Shown here piece by piece: positions 16,775 to 24,700 of a stretch of DNA of 64,000 nt. The notes beneath the pieces are model-generated. The model saw nothing but the letters and a program-made list of their open reading frames with translations. It was not told the DNA's origin and did no database searches. The stretch spans positions 3,100,001 through 3,164,000 of the forward strand of contig NZ_SAUN01000001.1 in the NCBI RefSeq assembly GCF_004011505.1, read 5' to 3'. Position 1 is the stretch's first letter. Every line of letters begins with the position of its first letter. This stretch comes from Nonomuraea polychroma. Lineage in GTDB: Bacteria > Actinomycetota > Actinomycetes > Streptosporangiales > Streptosporangiaceae. Made by a program: the position numbers and the translations under genes.

Positions 16775-18297
16775 TGGCGGACATCTTTGATACGTATGTC
16801 ATGGCCGGAGCGTGGGATGAGATGTTCGAGCGGCCGGGCGTCCCCCGCGGCCAGTACCAGGCGCTGTTCGCCGCACTCCAGCCGCTCGGCGCCCGCGAGC
16901 TGCGGACCAGGGCCGATCAGCTCGCCAGGATGTTCACCGATCGCGGGGTCACCTTCGACTACGCGGGCGTCGAGCGGCCCTTCCCGCTCGACCTGATCCC
17001 CCGCGTCATCGACGCCGCCGAGTGGGACCTCGTGACGCGCGGCGTGCGGCAGCGGATCCGCGCCCTGGAGGCGTTCCTCGACGACGCGTACGGCGCCCGC
17101 CAGGTCTTCCACGACGGCGTGGTCCCCTGGCGACTGCTGCACTCCAGTCCCCACTACCATCGCGTCGCCCACGGCTGGCGCCCGCCCAACGGCGTGCGCG
17201 TCCACGTCGGCGGCACGGACCTGATCCGCGACGAGCAAGGCGTCCTGCACGTGCTGGAGGACAACGTCCGCACCCCCAGCGGGGTCAGCTACGTGCTGGA
17301 GAACCGGCTCGCCATGACCCGCACGCTGCCCACCCTCTTCTCCGAGCAGTTCGTGCGTCCGGTCGAGGAGTATCCCGCCAGGCTCCTGGCCGCGTTGCGC
17401 GGCGCCGCGCCCCCGGGGGTCGCAGACCCGACCGTGGTGCTGCTCACGCCCGGCGTCTACAACGCCGCCTACTTCGAGCACGCGCTGCTGGCCCGCCTCA
17501 TGGGCATCGAGCTGGTCGAGGGCCGCGATCTCGTCTGCGAGAACAACCGCCTCTACATGATCACCACGTACGGCCGCCGCCTCGTCCACGTCGTCTACCG
17601 CCGCGTCGACGACGACTTCCTGGACCCGCTGCACTTCCGGGGCGACTCCGTGCTCGGCTGCCCCGGGCTGGTGAACGCCGCCCGCGCCGGCAACGTCACC
17701 ATCGCCAACGGCGTGGGCAACGGGATCGCCGACGACAAGCTCGTCTACACGTACGTGCCCGACCTGATCGCCTACTACCTGGGGGAGACGCCGCTGTTGC
17801 CCAACGTGGAGACCTACCGGCTCGACGAGCCCGACGTGCTCGACCACGTCCTGGCCGAGGCCGATCAGCTGGTGCTGAAACCCGTGGACGGCGCGGGCGG
17901 CAAGGGCATCGTGATCGGGCCCGTCGCCACGCCGGAGGAGCTCGCGGCCGTGCGGGAGGCCGTACGCGAGGATCCGCGCGGCTGGATCGCCCAGCAGCCG
18001 GTGCTCCTGTCCACCTCGCCCACCCTGGTCGGCGAGCGCCCTGCGCCGCGCCACATCGACCTGCGGCCGTTCGCCGTCAACGACGGCGACGACGTGTGGC
18101 TGCTGCCCGGCGGGCTGACCCGCGTCGCGCTGCCGGAGGGCGAGCTGGTGGTCAACTCCAGCAGAGGAGGCGGCTCCAAGGACACCTGGGTGCTCGGCGA
18201 GGCCTGCGCGCCCGCCGCGTCCGCCGCGATGGCGGCGCCCAGCGCCGCGCAGTGGAGCCCCAGCAGGACCGCGGCGTGGGAAGGGGAACAACAATGA
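16774..18297 (+). CDS. Circularly permuted ATP-grasp protein (CP_ATPgrasp_2)
   Basis: Cytosolic protein of 507 residues in the COG2308 family, predicted to form amide bonds using ATP. Visible family motifs include LEAFLDDAYGARQVFHDGV, then HVLEDNVRTPSGVSYVLENR, the ATP-binding LKPVDGAGGKGIVIGP, and RHIDLRPFAV with VNSSRGGGSKDTWV near the C terminus. It is the first of three genes (ATP-grasp, alpha-E, transglutaminase) that overlap by 4 and 16 bases. This trio is a widely conserved unit proposed by comparative genomics to build and process a small peptide. The ATG at 16774 is preferred over the upstream TTG because of the promoter position. Confidence 0.93.
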   Translation: MADIFDTYVMAGAWDEMFERPGVPRGQYQALFAALQPLGARELRTRADQLARMFTDRGVTFDYAGVERPFPLDLIPRVIDAAEWDLVTRGVRQRIRALEAFLDDAYGARQVFHDGVVPWRLLHSSPHYHRVAHGWRPPNGVRVHVGGTDLIRDEQGVLHVLEDNVRTPSGVSYVLENRLAMTRTLPTLFSEQFVRPVEEYPARLLAALRGAAPPGVADPTVVLLTPGVYNAAYFEHALLARLMGIELVEGRDLVCENNRLYMITTYGRRLVHVVYRRVDDDFLDPLHFRGDSVLGCPGLVNAARAGNVTIANGVGNGIADDKLVYTYVPDLIAYYLGETPLLPNVETYRLDEPDVLDHVLAEADQLVLKPVDGAGGKGIVIGPVATPEELAAVREAVREDPRGWIAQQPVLLSTSPTLVGERPAPRHIDLRPFAVNDGDDVWLLPGGLTRVALPEGELVVNSSRGGGSKDTWVLGEACAPAASAAMAAPSAAQWSPSRTAAWEGEQQ

Positions 18298-19181
18298 CGC
18301 GCCCGCTGCTCAGCCGCATCGCCGAGACGCTCTATTGGATCGGCAGGTACGTCGAGCGCGCCGACGACACCGCCCGGCTCCTCGACGTGTCCGTGCACCG
18401 CATGCTCGACGAGCCCGAGACCAGCAGCTCCCTCTACGCGGTGCTCGGCCTGACCGCCGCCCCCGCCAGCCCCCAGGCGATGATCCGGCGCCTGGCCTAC
18501 GACCTGGACGAGCCCGCCTCGATCGCCTCCTCGGTCAGCTCCGCCAGGGACAGTGCGAGAGGCGTGCGCGAGGTGCTGTCCAGCGAGGTCTGGGAGTGCC
18601 TCAACGTCACCTGGCACCACCTGTCCAAGCTGGAGACGCTGCCCCCGCACGCGTACCTGGCCTTCGTCCGCGAGCGGGCCGCCCTGTTCTTCGGCCTCGC
18701 CGACGCCACCATGAGCAGGGACGACTGCTGGCGCTTCATCGTGCTCGGCCGCAGCCTCGAACGCGTCGACATGACCACCAGGCTCCTGGCCGTGCACCTG
18801 GCCAGCGACTGGCGGCTGCTGCTGCAGGCCAGCGGCGCCGACGAGTCGTTCACCAGGACGCACGGCGCCAGGGACGGCGCGGTGCTGGAGTTCCTGCTGC
18901 TCGACCGGCTCTTCCCGCGTTCGGTCGTCTACTCGCTGCTGACCGCGGAGAAGTGCCTGCGGGCGCTCGCCCCCGAAACGGCCAGGGCCGGGGTGGCCGA
19001 CTCCGCGCAGGCCGCCATCGGGCGGGTGCGCGCCGGGCTCGAGTACAGCGACCTGGACGAGCTCAGCGACCGGCTGCCCGAGCTGCTCGGCACCCTCCAG
19101 GAGGCGTGCGCGGCCGCGGGCGAGGCGATCACGAAGAGGTTCTTCCAGCGCAGGGAGGCGATGGCATGGGTTGGCGCGTGA
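18294..19181 (+). CDS. Alpha-E domain protein (COG2307)
   Basis: All-helical cytosolic protein of 295 residues. The family signature is at the N terminus (LSRIAETLYWIGRYVERADDTARLLDV), with the second conserved block DDCWRFIVLGRSLERVDMTTRLLAVH near the middle. The biochemical function is unknown; it always travels with the circularly permuted ATP-grasp gene. ATG overlaps the ATP-grasp stop in an ATGA. The alpha-E fold is thought to bind a substrate or partner rather than catalyse, but that is inference. Confidence 0.93.
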   Translation: MTRPLLSRIAETLYWIGRYVERADDTARLLDVSVHRMLDEPETSSSLYAVLGLTAAPASPQAMIRRLAYDLDEPASIASSVSSARDSARGVREVLSSEVWECLNVTWHHLSKLETLPPHAYLAFVRERAALFFGLADATMSRDDCWRFIVLGRSLERVDMTTRLLAVHLASDWRLLLQASGADESFTRTHGARDGAVLEFLLLDRLFPRSVVYSLLTAEKCLRALAPETARAGVADSAQAAIGRVRAGLEYSDLDELSDRLPELLGTLQEACAAAGEAITKRFFQRREAMAWVGA

Positions 19182-19981
19182 AGGTCTCCCACGTGACGCA
19201 CGTGGAGTACGACGGTGAGGCGCACTCCTCCTACAACGAGCTCCGGATGACGCCCGCGCACGGCGTGTTGTCCAGCCGCGTCAAAGTGACGCCGGCCGTG
19301 CCGACCTACACGTACGAGGACTACTGGGGCACCACGGTGACGGCGTTCGACGTGCCCGAGCCGCACCGGTCGCTGACCATAGAGGCCGTCAGCAGGGTGG
19401 AGACCAGCGGGCCGCGCCGCCCCCAGGGTTCCGCCACGGCGCCCGAGCCGTCGATGGAGGAGCTGCTGCGGCGTACCCCGATGACCGCCGTGAACGCCGA
19501 GCTGGACGAGCTGGCCAAGACGCAGGCGCTGGGCCGCGACCCGCACGAGACGGCCGAGGCGATCTGCGAGCTGGTCGCGGCCCGAGTGGAGTACATGCCC
19601 GGCTCGACCGGCGTCCAGACCTCCGCACAGGAAGCATGGGACCTGGGCAAGGGCGTCTGCCAGGACATGGCGCACCTCACCGCGGGGCTGCTGCGGGCCG
19701 TCGGGCTGCCGGCCCGGTACGTCTCCGGCTACCTGCATCCGCGGCCGACCGCCGGGATCGGCGAGCCCGTCGACGGGCAGAGCCACGCGTGGGTGGAGTA
19801 CTGGGCGGGGGAGTGGCTGCCGCTCGATCCGACCAACCGGACGTACGTGGGGGAGGCGCACGTGGTGGTGGCCCGGGGGCGGGACTATTCGGACGTGCCG
19901 CCGCTCAAGGGCATCTACCAGGGGCCCCCGGGGAGCCGCCAGGAGATCACGGTGACCGTCACCCGGCTGGGTCCCGCCTAG
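19166..19981 (+). CDS. Transglutaminase-like cysteine peptidase of the ATP-grasp operon
   Basis: Protein of 271 residues. An N-terminal beta-rich domain (residues 1-100, beginning WRVKVSHVTHVEYDGEAHSSYNELRMTP) precedes the transglutaminase core. The catalytic Cys is in GKGVCQDMAHL, the His in GQSHAWVEYW and the Asp in LDPTNRTYVG, so the triad is complete. The ATG at 19166 has GGGAGG seven bases upstream and overlaps alpha-E by 16 bases. In this conserved trio it is predicted to cleave or transfer peptide bonds made by the ATP-grasp enzyme. The Anbu-type proteasome homologue that accompanies the trio in many proteobacteria is not present here. Confidence 0.93.
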   Translation: MGWRVKVSHVTHVEYDGEAHSSYNELRMTPAHGVLSSRVKVTPAVPTYTYEDYWGTTVTAFDVPEPHRSLTIEAVSRVETSGPRRPQGSATAPEPSMEELLRRTPMTAVNAELDELAKTQALGRDPHETAEAICELVAARVEYMPGSTGVQTSAQEAWDLGKGVCQDMAHLTAGLLRAVGLPARYVSGYLHPRPTAGIGEPVDGQSHAWVEYWAGEWLPLDPTNRTYVGEAHVVVARGRDYSDVPPLKGIYQGPPGSRQEITVTVTRLGPA

Positions 19982-21350
19982 CTCTCAGCAGGACGGCCAG
20001 GGTGGCCAGCAGCAGCCAGGCCGAGGTCAGGGCGATCAGCCAGGACCAGCCCGCGTGGCCGTACACGATGGTGCCCGCCGTGCCGCCCGCGCCGCTGCCC
20101 AGGTAGAAGCAGAGGGTGTAGAGACCGGCGGCCCGGCCGCGGGCCTGCGGGGACGCCTGGGCGGCGACCCAGGCGTTGGCGATGGCGTGCGCCGCGAAGA
20201 AGCCCGCGGTCAGCAGGGCGAAGCCGAGCGACATCGCCGGCAACGACGGGTGGAGGGTCAGCGCCGACCCGGCCACCGTCACGATCAGGGACGTGACCAG
20301 GGCCGTCGTACGCCCCAGGCGGGCCGCGAGCCGCCCGGCGGCGGCCGAGGAGGCGGTGCCCATGGCGTAGGAGAGGAAGACCAGGGAGGCGACGGCCGGG
20401 CTGAGCGAGAGGGGCTCCCCGGCCAGGCGGAAGCCGGCGGCGTTGTAGAGCGCGACGAACGCGCCCGTGGCGAGCGCGCCGACCATGCACGGAACGAGCA
20501 CTCCGACACCGGCACCTCTTCGCCCGGCCCGCGTGCTGTCCGTTCTCGGGCGGCCGGCCCACGTCGCGTCGGGCCGGACGTGCGCGGCACGCGAGTGGGC
20601 CCGCCGGCCCCGCTCGACGTGCGCCCCGTCGGCCGGTTCGCCGGAGGACGCGGGGTCATGGGCGGGGACGGGGACGGGGGCGCGGCCGGGCGCAGAGCCG
20701 CGGGCAGGCACGCGGGCGGCGCCGGGCGCGGGGGCGTGGGCGGGTGAGGGGGCGTGCTGGGGGCTCGGGGTGCGGGGCAGCGTCAGAGCCGCGAACAGCG
20801 CGCACGCCAGGGCGACCCCGGCCACCACGGCCAGGGCGCCGTGCCAGCCCAGCGGACCGGCGGCGAACCCCGTGCCGAGCCGCCCCGTCATCCCGCCGAC
20901 CGAGTTCCCCGCGATCATCGCACCCACCGCGCCGGCCAGCCGGCCGGGCCCGACCTGATCGGCCAGGTAGGCCGCCGCGACCCCCGCGAACCCGGCGATC
21001 GCCACCCCCTGCACCGCCCGCATGACCAGCAGCACAGGAAAGGACGGCGCCAGCGGCAGCAGCAGCCCGAGAACCGCCGACACCACCACCGACCAGACGA
21101 TCATCCGCCGCCGCCCCACGGTCTCGGCCAGCGCGGCCACCGGCAGCACCGCCACCGCCAGCGCGCCGGTGGCCACGCCGATGGCGAGCGACGCGCTGCC
21201 CGGATCGAGCCGGAACGCGGCGGCCAGCTGCGGCAACACCGGCTGCGGCGCGTACAGCAGCGCGAACGACGACAGCCCCGCCGCCGCGACGGCCGCGCCG
21301 ACCCGCCGGGTGTCCACCTGCGCAGGAGCGCTCTGAGCTTGGATGACCAC
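19959..21350 (-). CDS. MFS transporter with extended central loop
   Basis: Drug/proton-antiporter-type major facilitator of about 463 residues with twelve predicted membrane segments. The first half has the motif A-like ETVGRRRMIVWS between segments 2 and 3 and an antiporter-type GFAGVAAAYLAD. Between the two six-helix halves is a loop of about 90 residues rich in Pro, Ala, His and Arg (repeats of PAHAPAPG and similar), much longer than usual. I start at GTG 21350: an ATG at 21410 would leave only a few bases to the divergent LysR gene and no room for promoters. It converges on the transglutaminase gene with a 23-base overlap. It is probably controlled by the LysR protein. Confidence 0.86.
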   Translation of the reverse strand: MVIQAQSAPAQVDTRRVGAAVAAAGLSSFALLYAPQPVLPQLAAAFRLDPGSASLAIGVATGALAVAVLPVAALAETVGRRRMIVWSVVVSAVLGLLLPLAPSFPVLLVMRAVQGVAIAGFAGVAAAYLADQVGPGRLAGAVGAMIAGNSVGGMTGRLGTGFAAGPLGWHGALAVVAGVALACALFAALTLPRTPSPQHAPSPAHAPAPGAARVPARGSAPGRAPVPVPAHDPASSGEPADGAHVERGRRAHSRAAHVRPDATWAGRPRTDSTRAGRRGAGVGVLVPCMVGALATGAFVALYNAAGFRLAGEPLSLSPAVASLVFLSYAMGTASSAAAGRLAARLGRTTALVTSLIVTVAGSALTLHPSLPAMSLGFALLTAGFFAAHAIANAWVAAQASPQARGRAAGLYTLCFYLGSGAGGTAGTIVYGHAGWSWLIALTSAWLLLATLAVLLRARRDPAG

Positions 21351-21416
21351 CCGCACAACGCTAAGCAAGGCTAATAAATACGTCCAATGCTCAAATAGGC
21401 GATAATTCATACCGTG

Positions 21417-22370
21417 ATGGATGAATCCGATGAACAGCTGGCCGCCCACCTCGCGCCCGCCCTCGCCCTCCTGGCCGCGGTCGGCGAGACCGGTCACGTG
21501 ACGCGCGCAGCCGAACTCCTCGGCATCCCCCAGCCCACTGCCAGCCGCCGCCTCGCCGCCCTGTCCGACCTGGTCGGCGCCCCGCTGGTGTTGCCGGCCG
21601 GCCGCGGCATCCGCCTGACCAGGGCGGGCCGCACGCTGGCCGCCGCCTCCGCCCGCGCGCTGAGCACCGTCACCGGCGCCGCCCGCGAGGTACGCGAGGA
21701 AATCGATCCGGACAGCGGCCGCATCGTGCTCGGCTTCCTGCACCTGCTCGGCCGCACACTCGTCCCGTCGCTCATCCGCGGCTTCCGCGAGCGCCACCCG
21801 CGCGCCCGCTTCAGCCTGGCGCAGGGCTCGCGCCAGGACATGCTGCGGAACCTGCACGAGGGCGAGAGCGACCTGGTGTTCGTCGCCCCGATGCCGCTGG
21901 ACGACCCGGACCTGGACAGCCGGCCGCTCGCCGATCAGGAGCTGGTCCTGTCCGTGCCGGCGGCACATCGGCTCGCCAGGCGCGAGCGGGTGCGGGCCGC
22001 GGAGCTGGCGGGGGAGGCACAGGTCGCCCTGGAGCACGGGTACGGCCTGCGGCAGATCATCGACGACCTGTGCGCGGCGGCGGGATTCGAGCCGCTGATC
22101 GCCTTCGAGTGCCAGGAGTCGGAGACCATGCGCGGGCTGGTGGCGGCGGGCCTCGGCGTGGCGATCCTGCCGCGTTCCCAGCCAGGACCCCGTCCGGCCA
22201 CGCCCGGCTCCGGCGTCGTGGAGATCCCCCTGTCGCCGCCCGTGTTCCGGACGATCGGGGTGAGTTGGCCCGCGGGGGATCGGCTGACGCCGGCGGCGCG
22301 GGCGTTCCGCGACCACGTGTGCTCCGGAGTCACCGACCTGGGCCCCGGTTTCCGGCCCGCCGCCTCGTGA
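21417..22370 (+). CDS. LysR-family transcriptional regulator
   Basis: 317 residues. The N-terminal winged helix (LAAVGETGHVTRAAELLGIPQPTASRRLAAL) is followed by a standard effector-binding domain from about residue 90. It is divergent from the MFS gene with about 60 A+T-richer bases between them, the classic LysR-target arrangement. A GTG directly before the ATG is an alternative start. The effector is not predictable from the sequence; it may be a substrate of the pump. Confidence 0.92.
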   Translation: MDESDEQLAAHLAPALALLAAVGETGHVTRAAELLGIPQPTASRRLAALSDLVGAPLVLPAGRGIRLTRAGRTLAAASARALSTVTGAAREVREEIDPDSGRIVLGFLHLLGRTLVPSLIRGFRERHPRARFSLAQGSRQDMLRNLHEGESDLVFVAPMPLDDPDLDSRPLADQELVLSVPAAHRLARRERVRAAELAGEAQVALEHGYGLRQIIDDLCAAAGFEPLIAFECQESETMRGLVAAGLGVAILPRSQPGPRPATPGSGVVEIPLSPPVFRTIGVSWPAGDRLTPAARAFRDHVCSGVTDLGPGFRPAAS

Positions 22371-22398
22371 GCTGCGTGTCCAGGCCACACTGGAGGCC

Positions 22399-23181
22399 AT
22401 GACGCATGACGGGGACGCGGGCGTGCCGGGCTCGCTGGCGAGGGTGCTCGCCGAGGTGGCGGCCGAGCGGGCGGCCCAGGATAAGAGGTGGGGCATGCAG
22501 GAGCTGCCCGACGGCACCGGAGGCGGGCGTACGACGGCCGCGTCCGACCGGGCCAGGCAGGAGACGGAGACGGCGGCCCGCGACGGCGCGCTGACCTGGC
22601 GGCACGTTCTGGCCGAGGAGGTGCTGGAGGCGTTCGCGGAAGCCGACCCTGACCGGCTGCGCGCCGAGCTGATCCAGGTGGCCGCCGTGGCGGTGAAGTG
22701 GACCCAAGCCCTGGACCGCCGCCACGGCCCCACGGTCGCCCCTGCGCCGGGCCGGTTCCGGGCCATCGTCGACGTGCACGTCGTGCTCCTGCGCGGCGAC
22801 ACGATCCTGCTCGCCCGCCGCTCCGGCACCGGCTACGGCGACGGGCTCTGGCACCTGCCCTCGGGACACCTGGAGGAGGGCGAACCGGCGACCCATGGCG
22901 CCGCACGGGAGGCGGCCGAGGAGCTCGGAGTCACCATCGACCCGGCCGACCTGACGTTCGCCCACGTCATGCACCGGGCACCCGACCGGGTCGGCCTCTT
23001 CTTCACCACCGGGACGTGGACCGGCGAGCCGTACAACGCCGAGCCCCGCAAGTGCTCGGAGATCGCCTGGTGGCCCGTCCACGCCCTGCCGGCCGACATG
23101 ATCGACTATCCGGCCGCGGCCATCGCGAACATCCTCGGCCGGATCCCGTTCGCCCAGCACCATTGGTCTACATCCCCTTGA
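22399..23181 (+). CDS. MazG-like and NUDIX hydrolase fusion
   Basis: 260 residues joining two nucleotide-cleaning folds. Residues 10-105 look like an all-alpha MazG-type NTP pyrophosphohydrolase (VLAEVAAERAAQDKRWG, then EEVLEAFAEADPDRLRAELIQVAAVAVKW). Residues 115-255 are a NUDIX domain with the complete Nudix box GHLEEGEPATHGAAREAAEELG. Both hydrolyse nucleoside or related diphosphates, so the product is probably a house-cleaning enzyme with two active sites. The ATG is preceded by GGAGG only three bases away, too close to be ideal, and by CACACT at -10 spacing, so a leaderless start is possible. Confidence 0.82.
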   Translation: MTHDGDAGVPGSLARVLAEVAAERAAQDKRWGMQELPDGTGGGRTTAASDRARQETETAARDGALTWRHVLAEEVLEAFAEADPDRLRAELIQVAAVAVKWTQALDRRHGPTVAPAPGRFRAIVDVHVVLLRGDTILLARRSGTGYGDGLWHLPSGHLEEGEPATHGAAREAAEELGVTIDPADLTFAHVMHRAPDRVGLFFTTGTWTGEPYNAEPRKCSEIAWWPVHALPADMIDYPAAAIANILGRIPFAQHHWSTSP

Positions 23182-23212
23182 CGCGGTTACATGACGATGT
23201 TGCGCTTGAGAG

Positions 23213-24622
23213 GTGTCCATCGACTACAGCGAGCGCATTCCGAACAACGTCGACCTCGCGGAGGACCGCCGGCTGCGGCGGGCGCTGGAGTCGTGGCAGC
23301 CGCGCTTCCTGCAGTGGTGGGCGGAGATGGGCCCGGCGCTGCCGACCAGGGACGTCTACCTCCGCACGGCCGTCTCGGTCGGCCGCGAGGGCTGGGCGCA
23401 CTTCGATCACGTGCCGCTGCCCGACTACCGCTGGGGCATCTTCCTGGCCGAGCGGAAGGACGACCGCCGCATCGCGTTCGGCGAGCACAAGGGCCGGCCG
23501 GTCTGGCAGCGGGTGCCCGGCGAGCACCGCGCCGACCTGCAGCGGCTCATCGTCATCCAGGGCGACACCGAGCCGGCCAGCGTCGAGCAGCAGCGCCGGC
23601 TCGGGCTGACCGCCCCCTCCCTGTACGACCTGCGCAACCTCTTCCAGGTGAACGTGGAGGAAGGCCGGCACCTGTGGGCCATGGTCTACCTGCTGCACGC
23701 CTACTTCGGCAGGGAAGGCCGTGAGGAGGCCGAGCAACTGCTCAAGCGCAACTCGGGCAGCGAGGACTCGCCGCGCATCCTGGGCGCCTTCAACGAGGAG
23801 ACGCCGGACTGGCTGTCGTTCTACATGTTCACGTACTTCACCGATCGGGATGGGAAGTATCAGCTCGGCACGCTCAAGGAGTCGGCGTTCGATCCGCTGA
23901 GCCGTACCTGCGAGTTCATGCTCAAGGAGGAGGCCCACCACATGTTCGTGGGCACCACGGGCGTGGACCGGGTGGTGGAGCGTACCGCGCAGCTGATGCG
24001 CGAGCACGACACCGACGACATCGGGCCGTACGGCGGGATCCCGCTGGACGTCGTCCAGAAGTACATCAACTTCCACTACAGCGTCAGCCTCGACCTGTTC
24101 GGCGGCGAGACGTCCACCAATGTGGCCAACTACTTCACCGCCGGGCTCAAGGGCCGCTGGCAGGAGGAGCGGCGCGCCGACGACCACCGGCTCACCGACG
24201 CCTTCGCCGTCGTGCCGCGGGTCGAGCGGGGCCGGCTGGTGGACGTGCGGCTGCCCGCGCTCACGGCGCTCAACGCGGACCTGCGCGGCGAGTACATCGC
24301 CGACTGCGCCACCGGCGTGAACCGGTGGAACCGCATCCTCGCCGGCCACGGCCTCGACGCGACGCTCTACCTGCCGCACGTGGGATTCAACCGCCGGGTC
24401 GGCGTGTTCGCCGGGCACCACATCTCCCCGGACGGGCGCGTCCTCGACGAGGGGTCATGGGAGGCCGCCAGGGGCCGGTGGTTGCCGACGGCCGCGGACA
24501 AGGAGCACGTGCGGGCGCTGATGCGGCCGGTGTACGAGCCGGGGAAGATCGCCGCCTGGGTGGCGCCGCCGCGCAACGGGATCAACGGGCGGCCGTTCGA
24601 CTACGAGTACGTGCATCTGTGA
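23213..24622 (+). CDS. boxB: Benzoyl-CoA 2,3-epoxidase, oxygenase subunit BoxB
   Basis: Di-iron oxygenase of 469 residues that epoxidises benzoyl-CoA in the aerobic box pathway. The family match runs end to end, from IPNNVDLAEDRRLRRALE to NGRPFDYEYVHL. Predicted iron ligands are all present and fall at the positions I recall for Azoarcus BoxB: Glu120, Glu150 and His153 (VEEGRH), Asp211 (TDRDGKY), Glu240 and His243 (EEAHH). The GTG at 23213 fits that numbering. The reductase BoxA and the ring-opening BoxC are not adjacent. An aryl-CoA ligase follows 78 bases downstream, so this pair would activate benzoate and start oxidation. Confidence 0.95.
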   Translation: MSIDYSERIPNNVDLAEDRRLRRALESWQPRFLQWWAEMGPALPTRDVYLRTAVSVGREGWAHFDHVPLPDYRWGIFLAERKDDRRIAFGEHKGRPVWQRVPGEHRADLQRLIVIQGDTEPASVEQQRRLGLTAPSLYDLRNLFQVNVEEGRHLWAMVYLLHAYFGREGREEAEQLLKRNSGSEDSPRILGAFNEETPDWLSFYMFTYFTDRDGKYQLGTLKESAFDPLSRTCEFMLKEEAHHMFVGTTGVDRVVERTAQLMREHDTDDIGPYGGIPLDVVQKYINFHYSVSLDLFGGETSTNVANYFTAGLKGRWQEERRADDHRLTDAFAVVPRVERGRLVDVRLPALTALNADLRGEYIADCATGVNRWNRILAGHGLDATLYLPHVGFNRRVGVFAGHHISPDGRVLDEGSWEAARGRWLPTAADKEHVRALMRPVYEPGKIAAWVAPPRNGINGRPFDYEYVHL

Positions 24623-24634
24623 TGCTACAGGCGG

Positions 24635-24662
24635 TTGACGGCTTATCCGATCTCTGTAGAGG
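24635..24662 (+). promoter_or_regulatory. Candidate promoter of the aryl-CoA ligase gene
   Basis: TTGACG at 24635-24640 and TAGAGG at 24657-24662 are separated by 16 bases. They lie in the gap after boxB and about 40 bases before the ligase start. The ligase might therefore be expressed separately from boxB. Confidence 0.4.
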
Positions 24663-24700
24663 ATGCGCCTACGAATGTCCGCCTGCGGATGGGGACGGCC

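Noticed and set aside
21351..21410. N-terminal extension of the MFS transporter to the ATG at 21410
   Set aside because: It would leave only a few bases to the divergent LysR start, and the added residues read as A+T-rich promoter DNA rather than as a membrane protein.
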